Assembly: GCF_051380735.1 (NCBI RefSeq)
Contig: NZ_JBNYXQ010000001.1
Location: 1,612,001 to 1,676,000 of the forward strand
Length of the DNA: 64,000 nucleotides
Origin: Janthinobacterium sp051380735
GTDB taxonomy: Bacteria; Pseudomonadota; Gammaproteobacteria; Burkholderiales; Burkholderiaceae_D
Direction of reading: 5' to 3'
The notes beneath the pieces are model-generated. The model was not told the origin of the DNA. It did no database searches and saw only the letters and a list, made by a program, of their open reading frames with translations. Position 1 is the first letter of the stretch, and each line of letters opens with the position of its first letter. Shown here piece after piece: positions 25,349 to 34,200 of the stretch. The translations under genes were made by a program, and so were the position numbers.

Positions 25349-26554
25349 TTAAGCGGCCTCAAGCGCCGCCAGGCGCGCCTCTTGGCCGGCTGCAATGAAC
25401 ATGGCCAGCTCGTCGTAGCGGAATGCGTAGCGGTCGCCGGCTTCCAGCACTACCTCGGTGTAGGCGGCGCGCGCCTCGACGGCCGGATAGCCTGGCTGCG
25501 CTGGCACTGCCGGTACCAGCACGCTGCCGTCGTCATTAAGCACGGCTGGCACCTCGGCGCTGACTGGTACCGCCGGGCGCGCTTCAATGGCCGGGTGTTC
25601 GACGGTTTGCCGCTCCCAGGCGTCGTAGCAGATGAATCCATAATTGAACGGGTCCAGGCCGTGGCGTTGCATGATCTCGATTGCTGCCTGGACGGTCGGG
25701 CCGATGTGCTCGCGTGCGCCCTCGCCCTTTTCTTCGACCGCATCACGCCAGCGATAGATGCCGATGGCGCGGGCCAGGTCCCGTGCGGCGGCGATCTCGG
25801 CAGCAATCAAATTGCGGAAGCGACATTTGAAACGGACGTCGGAGGTGTTGATGGTGCCCGTGCGGGCGTAGATGGTGCGGTAGGCTACCGATGCCAGACC
25901 AATGTCATAGGCGTTATCCAGCGAAGGTCTGACGGCTTGCGTCCAGAGGGTTGCGACAAATGTCGCGTTATTTCGGTCGAGTGCCAGCACAGGCACTTCG
26001 TTCAAAAACGTGATGTGTTTCGAGAGCAAAACCTGCCCTGCGGGTGCTACACTGCCATACAACGCAAACGCAGGTGCAAAAGAAAACTGTCCGAATACCT
26101 CTGCGTCTCCCGAAAAAAACGCCCCCAAAAGTACGTAGATGTCGCCAGCGCTATCAATAATCGCACCCAATACCGCCGGAAAATCCGAACTTTCACTATA
26201 GTAAAATCCGCGCGTAACGCCGTCGTTTTCTTTGCGAAGATGGATTGTTGTTACACCCGCAGTGCTGGCGGCCACCCCAGACGCGCTATATCCATGCAAG
26301 CCGTTAATGACAATCCGACCCGCTGCGGAAATTTGCGCACTCAGCCGCCCCAGCTTGTACCAACCACCACTGCTCGACGTACCGGCAAAGGTGCCCTGGA
26401 GGGCATACACTGTTAACGATGGCGCCGTCAACGTCCCCGTCAACGCGCCCCCCGTCAACGGCAGCGCGTTATACGGCCCAGCTGCAAATGCCGCCCACAT
26501 TTCGTTGAGCGCCTCGACCACGTTTTTCATGCCGGCGTAAAATTTTGATGCCAT
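25349..26554 (-). CDS. Tail fibre with S74-type intramolecular chaperone region
   Basis: 401 aa. The N-terminus has fibre repeats (NALPLTGGALTGTLTAPSLT). Around residues 215-300 the segment NTSDVRFKCRFRNL followed by AIGIYRWRDAVEEKGEGARE and RHGLDPFNYGFICYD resembles the peptidase S74 chaperone that trimerises and cleaves from phage fibres; the SD dyad at SDVR is the usual cleavage region. The C-terminal ~100 residues contain an alanine/proline-rich stretch. Probably a receptor-binding fibre at the tail tip. Confidence 0.75.
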   Translation of the reverse strand: MASKFYAGMKNVVEALNEMWAAFAAGPYNALPLTGGALTGTLTAPSLTVYALQGTFAGTSSSGGWYKLGRLSAQISAAGRIVINGLHGYSASGVAASTAGVTTIHLRKENDGVTRGFYYSESSDFPAVLGAIIDSAGDIYVLLGAFFSGDAEVFGQFSFAPAFALYGSVAPAGQVLLSKHITFLNEVPVLALDRNNATFVATLWTQAVRPSLDNAYDIGLASVAYRTIYARTGTINTSDVRFKCRFRNLIAAEIAAARDLARAIGIYRWRDAVEEKGEGAREHIGPTVQAAIEIMQRHGLDPFNYGFICYDAWERQTVEHPAIEARPAVPVSAEVPAVLNDDGSVLVPAVPAQPGYPAVEARAAYTEVVLEAGDRYAFRYDELAMFIAAGQEARLAALEAA

Positions 26555-26556
26555 TT

Positions 26557-27411
26557 TTAAATCCCTTCGATTTGGAGTGGTGCGGAATAGGTTTCGTAGT
26601 ACGGTGTGCTGACCGCGTCGAGGTTGGCCACGCGGCCGTACAGCATGTGATCCTGCTCCAGTAGCGAGTCCGGGTTTTCCGGGAACAGGCTAAACAGTAG
26701 CGGGCGCACCGGGCCGCACTCGCGCAGGATGCGCATCAGGCGCGCGCGATCAGGCGGTGTCAGGTGCTCCAGGTTGATGCTCAGTTTGTCGCTGGTCGTG
26801 CCGATGGCGGTCTTCGCGGTACCGGCGCTGGTGCGGTAGACCTCGCTGGTGTCCTGCGGCTGCAGGCTGGCGCCATAGGATGCGTTGCATTCTGGCGACC
26901 AGTAATTGCCCGCCACCAGGCGCGAGATTTCCAGGTAGCCGCCCGGTAAATCCGGGCAGGACACATCGATCACCAGGCGGCGCACGAAAACTGGCGGGAA
27001 CCACGCCACGGCATCGCTGCCGCCGCCGCGCGCCCAGGTGTTCACGCCGCCCCATTTGTACGCATTCCAGCCCAGCGGCATTTCGCCGAACGGATAGCTG
27101 CCCAGCGGCGCCTCGGGGCACGGCATGATCGTGCCCGTGTCGAACGCTGGCACGGCATCGCCCGGCTGGCTGTAGCCGCGCACCCGCATGCGAGCGCCGC
27201 TGGTCATGTTGGTGAGAATGAGCGCGACGCAGGCGATGCACTCTTGGGTGGGCCAGGTGGCGGTGATGGATTGGGTCAAGCTGGTGGCGCGCAGCACGGC
27301 GCCCTTGCTGTCGCGCTGCAGGTTGGCCGGGCAGAGCGTGCCGGCCTGGCTCGATGCCGTTAGCACGGCGCGGTCGGCTGCGTTGTCGTGGATGATGCGG
27401 AGGTTTGGCAT
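26557..27411 (-). CDS. Putative minor tail/tip-associated protein
   Basis: 284 aa. Starts MPNLRIIHDNAADRAVLTAS; the fold looks beta-rich, with YLEISRLVAGNYWSPECNAS in the second half and LLFSLFPENPDSLLEQDHML near the C-terminus. Its place between two fibre genes, in a tight same-strand array, identifies it as a tail component. This type is widespread in phages of GC-rich proteobacteria but its exact role is not known. Confidence 0.65.
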   Translation of the reverse strand: MPNLRIIHDNAADRAVLTASSQAGTLCPANLQRDSKGAVLRATSLTQSITATWPTQECIACVALILTNMTSGARMRVRGYSQPGDAVPAFDTGTIMPCPEAPLGSYPFGEMPLGWNAYKWGGVNTWARGGGSDAVAWFPPVFVRRLVIDVSCPDLPGGYLEISRLVAGNYWSPECNASYGASLQPQDTSEVYRTSAGTAKTAIGTTSDKLSINLEHLTPPDRARLMRILRECGPVRPLLFSLFPENPDSLLEQDHMLYGRVANLDAVSTPYYETYSAPLQIEGI

Positions 27412-27412
27412 G

Positions 27413-29743
27413 TTATTCCGATGTAATGACCGTCAGGCGCTGCGTCGCAGCAGCAGGCTGAAACCCGGTACCGCCAGCACCAGGCTTGATCGCCGTGGAT
27501 ACCGCCTGAGACGTGATCGCTACCACGAGTCGATAGGTGCGCTCCACGGTGCTGGTGACGGGATCTGTAAATGTGAATGAGCCTGACGTGGCCCAGTCCG
27601 CCGTCGACGCCTCATCAGATGCATCCTGATTCGATATTCTGAGACTGCCGGGCACAGTGGCGGTATGCACCAAGGTCTCGGCCGATGTGCCGATTTTTCG
27701 ATACAACTGCATTACGGCCTGCGTGGCGCCGGCGCCGGCGGTGAAATAATGATTCAGCGACGACCTGCGCGACTGCCAGTCGATACTGCCCACTACCGTG
27801 ATCGTGCCGCCATTGCTGCCGAATGGGCCATCAACCACCTGAGCAGCAGGGTCGACCGTGGGATTGGTCACTGATGTACGCAATACGCCGCCAGTCAGGG
27901 CGCCGCCGAAGTAAGCCGAACGATCGCGCTTCAGAAAAAAAATAGCATTGGTGTCATTTTTTTCGCCACTGCCGGCCCACATCGCATATACCGGATCATC
28001 CGGTCCCATCTCAACCCGAAACCCGGGAGCCAGCCCTGTTACAACATTTCCGGAAAACGAGCCGGTTGCTCCTATCAATTGGCCATAAAACCGCGCCACG
28101 CCCTCAATAACTGTAAATCCAGGTGAATAAATATCTCCATTCGCGACGACTTGGAAATATCGGCCTGTTGGCTGACGGCCGAACAGTAGGCCCTCCGGTC
28201 CCAAATAAAACCCCCCACCTGACCCTGGCCACGCGTAGCTCGTGAATTCGCCACCCCGCATGGATGCGCCATGGATATCCCCCGCAGTTACCTGTCCGAG
28301 GTTGGACGACACTGCTGATAGCCGGTCAACCGACAGCGCAGCTGCGGCCACAGACCCACGCACCAGCAAACCGCCATCAATGATGGTGCTGACGACCACC
28401 CAGCTGCCATTGTCGTAATATTTCGTCATGGTGAATGTCGGCGCGGCGGCACTCGGGCCGAACAGAGTCACCACATCACGGTTGATCGGCGCACCGAAGC
28501 CGGCGGCGGCCAGCTCAGCTACTGCCGACGCGTCCGACCAAGTGGAATAGCCAGCAGCAGCGACCGTTTTTGTGCCGCGCTGACCCTGTGGGCCGGTCGT
28601 GCCGGGCACGCCCTGGTCGCCCTTGAATTTTGACCAGACATAGTCGGATTTATTAGTGCTCTCTGTCGACGTTGCCTTATTGACCGCCAGGCCGAGGTAC
28701 AGCGTGTTGGCGGTTGGGATATCGTACAGGCCTGTGCCATCGGCAACGTCCGCGTATTTGATCCAGGTGTAGAGCGTAGCTCCGTCGGCGCCCTTGCCGC
28801 CTGGCTGGCCATCCGTGCCTTTGATTAGCGACCATTCATAGTCGCTGGGTGTCGTGCTCTCCGCCGCAGTGGGCTTGTTATATGCCAGGCCGATGTAAGC
28901 CTTTCCAGCCGGGCTATCCGACAGGCCGGCGCCGGACGCGCTATCGCCGTACTTCACCCATGTGTAGAGCGTGGGCGCCGCAGTGCCTGGCACGCCCTGG
29001 TCGCCCTTGAATTTCGACCAGACATAATCGGTCTTTACCGTGCTTTCAACAGGCGTGTTGCGGTTCGATGACAGGCCGAGATACATTGTGTTGGCGGTCG
29101 GCACATCGTACATGCCTGTGCCATCGGAAACATCCGCATATTTAATCCAGGTGTACAGCGTCTGGCCATCGGCGCCCGGCGCACCGGGTACGCCGTCGGT
29201 GCCCTTAATGAGCGACCAGGAATAATCAGAAGGATTCTCCCCCTCGACAGGAGTCGCTTTGTTGTAGGCCAATCCAATGAACGTCTTGCCTGCCGGGCTA
29301 TCCGACAGGCCGGCGCCAGATACGCTATCGCCGTACTTCACCCATGTGTAGTAAGTCTCACCATTGGTACCGGGAGCACCATTTGCTCCATCAAACACCT
29401 TGCTCACCACAACCGACCGCAGAAATTCCACGCCGGACTCAGCGTCGAGCACCTTGGCCTGCACGAACGCCACATCGACGCCCATGTCGGCAAACTGCAG
29501 TGTGGCCACCTTGCCGCTGACGGACAGTGTCGCGCCTGGCGATACGGTGAATGTCACTTGCCCGGTAATGCTCACCAGCTCCGCAGTGATCGTGATCGCC
29601 GCCGGCGTTGCGGCGCCGGCACGACTGACGGCAAACACCGGCGTGCTGGCCTGCAGCAGCATTGCCTTCTCCACCACCGACACAAAATAGCGCGGCACCG
29701 TATTCATGATCAGACGGTCGCGCTCGCCCAACAGCGCGCTCAA
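27413..29743 (-). CDS. Long tail fibre/host-specificity protein with four tandem repeats
   Basis: 776 aa. Residues ~115-385 contain four ~65-aa repeats built on YTWVKYGD / YTWIKYAD, then DSPAGK or DVPTAN, YLGLS/IGLAYN, DYVWS, each joined by collagen-like GXPGAPG/GVPG linkers. Downstream lie adhesin-like beta segments (GGEFTSYAWPGSGGGFYLGP) and a C-terminal fibronectin-like domain. Repeats with GXY linkers are typical of trimeric phage fibres whose length varies by repeat number. It overlaps the next upstream gene by 4 bp. Confidence 0.8.
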   Translation of the reverse strand: MSALLGERDRLIMNTVPRYFVSVVEKAMLLQASTPVFAVSRAGAATPAAITITAELVSITGQVTFTVSPGATLSVSGKVATLQFADMGVDVAFVQAKVLDAESGVEFLRSVVVSKVFDGANGAPGTNGETYYTWVKYGDSVSGAGLSDSPAGKTFIGLAYNKATPVEGENPSDYSWSLIKGTDGVPGAPGADGQTLYTWIKYADVSDGTGMYDVPTANTMYLGLSSNRNTPVESTVKTDYVWSKFKGDQGVPGTAAPTLYTWVKYGDSASGAGLSDSPAGKAYIGLAYNKPTAAESTTPSDYEWSLIKGTDGQPGGKGADGATLYTWIKYADVADGTGLYDIPTANTLYLGLAVNKATSTESTNKSDYVWSKFKGDQGVPGTTGPQGQRGTKTVAAAGYSTWSDASAVAELAAAGFGAPINRDVVTLFGPSAAAPTFTMTKYYDNGSWVVVSTIIDGGLLVRGSVAAAALSVDRLSAVSSNLGQVTAGDIHGASMRGGEFTSYAWPGSGGGFYLGPEGLLFGRQPTGRYFQVVANGDIYSPGFTVIEGVARFYGQLIGATGSFSGNVVTGLAPGFRVEMGPDDPVYAMWAGSGEKNDTNAIFFLKRDRSAYFGGALTGGVLRTSVTNPTVDPAAQVVDGPFGSNGGTITVVGSIDWQSRRSSLNHYFTAGAGATQAVMQLYRKIGTSAETLVHTATVPGSLRISNQDASDEASTADWATSGSFTFTDPVTSTVERTYRLVVAITSQAVSTAIKPGAGGTGFQPAAATQRLTVITSE

Positions 29744-31209
29744 ACCATCACCCCGACAGTCACGCGGCCGGTCAGCCAGTAGCGCGACAGCAGCACCACC
29801 ACGCCCGGGGCGCCATCCTGCGGGCCGTAGCGCGCATCCGTCAGGGTCACGGCCTGGCCCAGTTCCAGCATCATCATCTCGGGTTCTCCGTCAAATTCGT
29901 AGATCGTGCGCGGCACGCTGTTCAATGCCAGGCGGCGTGCCGCCTCGGCGTGCGCGTCGGCGCGGGTTTTCAGGCAGGTATCGATCTGCACCGGGTCGTC
30001 GCTCAGGCGGTACCGCGCACGCACCGCATCGTCGACAACCGTTTCGGTCAGCCACTCGGTGGCATACAGGTCGGCATGCTCTGGCGGGATGCTGGTCGTC
30101 AGGCTGGCCTGCACGGTGTAGTTCTGGTCGAAGCCAATTTTGACGGCAGCCACCACCGGCAGGCGCTGCACCGGGCGCAGGCTGCGCTCGAGCATGTGGT
30201 CAGGTCCGATGGCCACCGGCACGCCCAGGCCCGGCAGCGCGACCTGCACCAGGCGCAGCTGCCCGGTGCGTGACATGATCGCTTGCGCGCCCACGCTGGC
30301 CGCCAGCTGCTGGATGGCTTGCGCCTGGTTGGTCCGGTCCGCCACATACAGGCCCACCAGCTGCGGGTGGGCCGCGTCGAAGGCGGCCAGGTTGGCCAGG
30401 TCCAGATCGGCGGCCGTGAAACGATCAGCCGCCTTGCCGTAGCCGGTGACAATGCGCTGCACCAGCGGGGCGATGCGTGGCGCGTAGCCGGCCACGTTGT
30501 CGCCCTGGACGCTGACCGTGATCACCTGGGCCAGCGGATTGGTGACCGGCTTGAAACGGCCGGTGCCGTTGTCGATCGTGGCCGCCACCGGCTTTCCGTT
30601 CGCCCGCACCTCGGCGATCGACTCGACCGCGCCCAGAAAGCCATATTCCAGCGTGGCCGGGTTGGTGGCCAGCGGCGTGACGTTGTGGCATTCGCCGAAC
30701 GGCACCGGCAGGACCGCGTCCTTGTTCTGCGTGGCCCCGCCCAGCTTGGCCTCGGTGATCGGCGTATTGAGGCGCTGCAGCTTGTCGCGCAGCGCCAGGT
30801 TGATCGATTCACGGCCCGACACGCCCACGTCGGCGATGATGCCGTCGAATACCAAGCGGAAATCGGCGCGCGGCCAGGCCGGGTCACCAGACCAGACGCG
30901 GACGGCACGATTCGACCACACCTCGGTGAGCCAGCCATCGAGCGCGCCGTCGGCGTTGTCCAGCTCGATATCGCCACCCGACAGCCCAGCCTCACCGGTC
31001 AAGCTGACCTGCTCTGTGAACGCGAGGCCGCCGGTGGCCAGCGGCAAGTACTCAACGTTGGCAGGCGTATCGGCCGGGCCGGTGGTGTACAGGCGCGAGG
31101 CGATATACCGCGTCACCTCGATGCCCGCCACGTTCACCTGAGCCTCGATCAGCACCATGCGCACGGCGGCGCTATCCTGCAGCCATGCCAAAAACTGTGC
31201 ATCCGTCAT
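29740..31209 (-). CDS. Tail tip/baseplate protein
   Basis: 489 aa. Opens MTDAQFLAWLQDSAAVRMVL, then LSGGDIELDNADGALDGW and a middle region with IADVGVSGRESINLALRDKL; C-terminal VTLTDARYGPQDGAPGVV. This form is a recurrent tail-tip protein in siphoviruses with gpT-type capsids; it follows the tape measure directly (4-bp overlap), where the tail-tip hub is normally encoded. The role is inferred from position. Confidence 0.7.
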   Translation of the reverse strand: MTDAQFLAWLQDSAAVRMVLIEAQVNVAGIEVTRYIASRLYTTGPADTPANVEYLPLATGGLAFTEQVSLTGEAGLSGGDIELDNADGALDGWLTEVWSNRAVRVWSGDPAWPRADFRLVFDGIIADVGVSGRESINLALRDKLQRLNTPITEAKLGGATQNKDAVLPVPFGECHNVTPLATNPATLEYGFLGAVESIAEVRANGKPVAATIDNGTGRFKPVTNPLAQVITVSVQGDNVAGYAPRIAPLVQRIVTGYGKAADRFTAADLDLANLAAFDAAHPQLVGLYVADRTNQAQAIQQLAASVGAQAIMSRTGQLRLVQVALPGLGVPVAIGPDHMLERSLRPVQRLPVVAAVKIGFDQNYTVQASLTTSIPPEHADLYATEWLTETVVDDAVRARYRLSDDPVQIDTCLKTRADAHAEAARRLALNSVPRTIYEFDGEPEMMMLELGQAVTLTDARYGPQDGAPGVVVLLSRYWLTGRVTVGVMV

Positions 31210-34200
31210 TTTTCATACTCCACTGTTTGTCTCCAGGGCGATGTTTTGGCCGTTTTCTCAACGCCGGCCACCACCGTTTTAGCGGCGTTGGCATTCGATT
31301 CGACCGTGGCCTGGACGACGGCACCGGTCTGTTTGTTTTGGTCGGCGCGCAGGCCTTTGATTTGTTCGTTCGCCACATCGAGCTTTGTATTGAGCGAGCG
31401 GATCTCGGCCACCAGCGCATCGGAGCCAACATTGGAACCGGCCGAATAGCGCGCAGAATCGAACACCACCGGCACCGGCGTGCTGGTCATAGCGGCCTGC
31501 ACGGCGACGGCCGGCTGGTTCGTGAATTCCACGCCCAGCCCGTTCGATACGCCCATTGCGACCTGCAGATTTGCGATCGCCTGCGCCACAGTTAGCACGC
31601 TGTCGTTAAGGGTGATCTGGCCCGACACTTGTTTCGTCAGCGCGTCCAGGCTGGCCTGCTGCACGTCGACCTGGGTGCTGGCCCAGCGCATGGCCTCATC
31701 GTTGGCCGCCATCACGCGGGCGTAATCCGCCACGTATTTGGCATCCGACGCATTGACCACCTGCGAGGCCGTCAGGAATGCCTGCTCAGCCGCCGACAGT
31801 CCGGATTGCGCCGTGCTGTCGCCAGCGTTCGCTGCGGCCAGGGTTTTCTCGAACTGCGCCCGGGCCTCGGCGTATTTCTGCTCCGGCGTCAGCGTGGACT
31901 GGGCGCCCAGGGCCAGACTGGCGTTCATACCAACCAGTGAGGCGCCAAACGCTTTCCACGTTCCCTGCAGCGTTTTGGCTGCCGCAGCTTCGGTTTCATA
32001 CGCTTTGGCTACAGCATCCTTGGCCGATACCACTGCCTTGGCGGCCTGCACCTGGTCAAACAGTGCCTTGTTGACGTCGGCGATGCCGGCGCGCTGGATG
32101 GCCAGCAGTTCGGTGTCGGATTTCGTCAGCTCGTTGAGTTGCTGCTGCAGGTCGCGGTGCTCGTTAGCGATCTCGCTGGCAGTTTTGGCCACAGCGGCAT
32201 AGTCGCCGGTGGCCGCCGCAAGTTGAGCCGTGTAGTCGGCCGCTGTTTTGAACGGCTCGGCCAGGCGCAGGAGTGCAGCATAAAGCTCAGCTGCACCCGC
32301 TTTTCCGACAGCGGCACCGTCGGCTGCTGACAAGACGGCGGCTTTGAAACCATCCATGGTCGTCACGTCGGCATAGCCCAACTTGCCCATGGCATCGTTC
32401 ACCGATTTGGTAATCGGCGCCATGCGCTCTGCTTCGGTCAGAAAGTTCTGCACGAAGAAGCCAGTGCCGCTGGTCAGCTTGTCGAGGCCGCCGGCCGCGG
32501 CGATCAGGCCTTCGCTGAGCGCGACCGCGCCCAGGCCGGTGGTGTTGAACGATTTGCCCAGCACGGCCAGCACGTCCGACACCTGCATGTAGTCGTTGGT
32601 GACGCGCACCAGCGTTTCCAGATAGCCCTCGCCCACCGCCTGGTATTGCGCAAGGCCGGCAACGCCGAACTTGGCCATGTCGTCGCCCATCTTCGAAAAT
32701 GCTGTTTCCAACGCCTTCTGCTGCTCTTCGCCCTTGAGATCCTTCAGGCTGATCTTGCCCAGGTCGACCACGAAGGTATTCAACTTGGCATTGAAGGCGG
32801 CGCCGCCCAAGCCCAGCACATCGGCCGCACTGCGGATGGTGTCACCCATGCTGCTGATGATCATGCTGAACTGGTCGTTCATTTCATCGGACAGCGCGGC
32901 GGTCTGCGTGCTGTTTTTGCTGCTGTACGAGATCCCGAGCGCTTTTTTCTTCGTGTTGATATCGGCGTAGGCCTGGGCGGTAAAGCCCAAGGCATCCACA
33001 TCACCGAGCGACATGGCCGTGCCGGTGATGCCCTGATCTTTGATCGAGGTTGAAGTCTTGAACAATTTAGACACCGCAAAACCAATTGCCGCACCGATCG
33101 CCATGCCCAATGGCCCTGCGATCGCCCCCATCGTGGTCAGCGTGCCGCCGATGGTGCCCATTGTCAGTACGCTGCCAACTGCACCGCCCACCATCGCGCC
33201 GCCATAGGTAGCCGCACCGGACAGGGCCAGCTGGCCGCCCTTGCCCAGTGTCGACACCGATCCGGTCTGCACGCCAGCTGCCGCGCCACCGCCGGCGGCA
33301 GTCACGCCCGAGCGCGCCAGCAGGCTGCCCAGGTTACCGATGCCGGCCACCATCTGCTTGAGCGACGAATCCATCGAAATGGTGTGCGCCAGGCCCAGCC
33401 CGCTGTTTTTCTCCATGATGGCCAGCGAGTGCGCGATCGATTCCGATTTCGCCGACGAGTCGCCCAGCACCGAGCCAGTGCCGTTGGCGGCCTGGCGTTG
33501 TTCGGACAGGCTGACGCTGCTGCCGCCCATGCCGCCCATCAGTTTTGCGCCAATGGCCACTACGGCCGCCAGCGTCGCGGCGCCGGCCGCCAGGTTGAGC
33601 GGGAACGGCAGCGAGGCAAGGGCTTTCACCACGGCCGTGATGCCCCAGGCGCTGGCCTCGGTCGCGGCCAGGCCAGTCGATGCGGCTGTCGTCGCTGCCT
33701 CGCCGGTCAGCTTGGTAGCGTTTAGCGTCAGGTTGGCGGCTACCTCAGTTTCTTTGAAGAAGATCTTTTTGACCATCGACTCGACGGCCATGGCCATCTC
33801 GTAAGCACGGAAGGCTTTTTCCGTGGTCTGCATTACCTTGTAACCGGTGCTGTTTTCCTTGAAAAAACCTTTCGCCGCGCTGGCCATGTCTCCATACGAT
33901 TTAACCTGGGCCTGCGCGCCCTGCCGGGCGGCGATCGCCTGAGCTTGGGCGATCTTGGTGGAGTCGCCCTTGGCATCGCCAATAGAGGCGGCCAGCTGCG
34001 CCGCAACGGCCTGCTGCTGCACGGCGTAGCCGGACAGCGCGGTGGTCAGGCCGCCAATGGCTTCGCCGACCGAGCCGAACGAGTCGGCCATGCCGCTGGC
34101 GGCCGAGCGCGCTGCGGCATCCATCGATTCCAGGATCTTCAGCACCTCGGTGGCGCGCGTCACGTCGATGTCGAGCACGACCTTGATCGACTGGTTCGAG

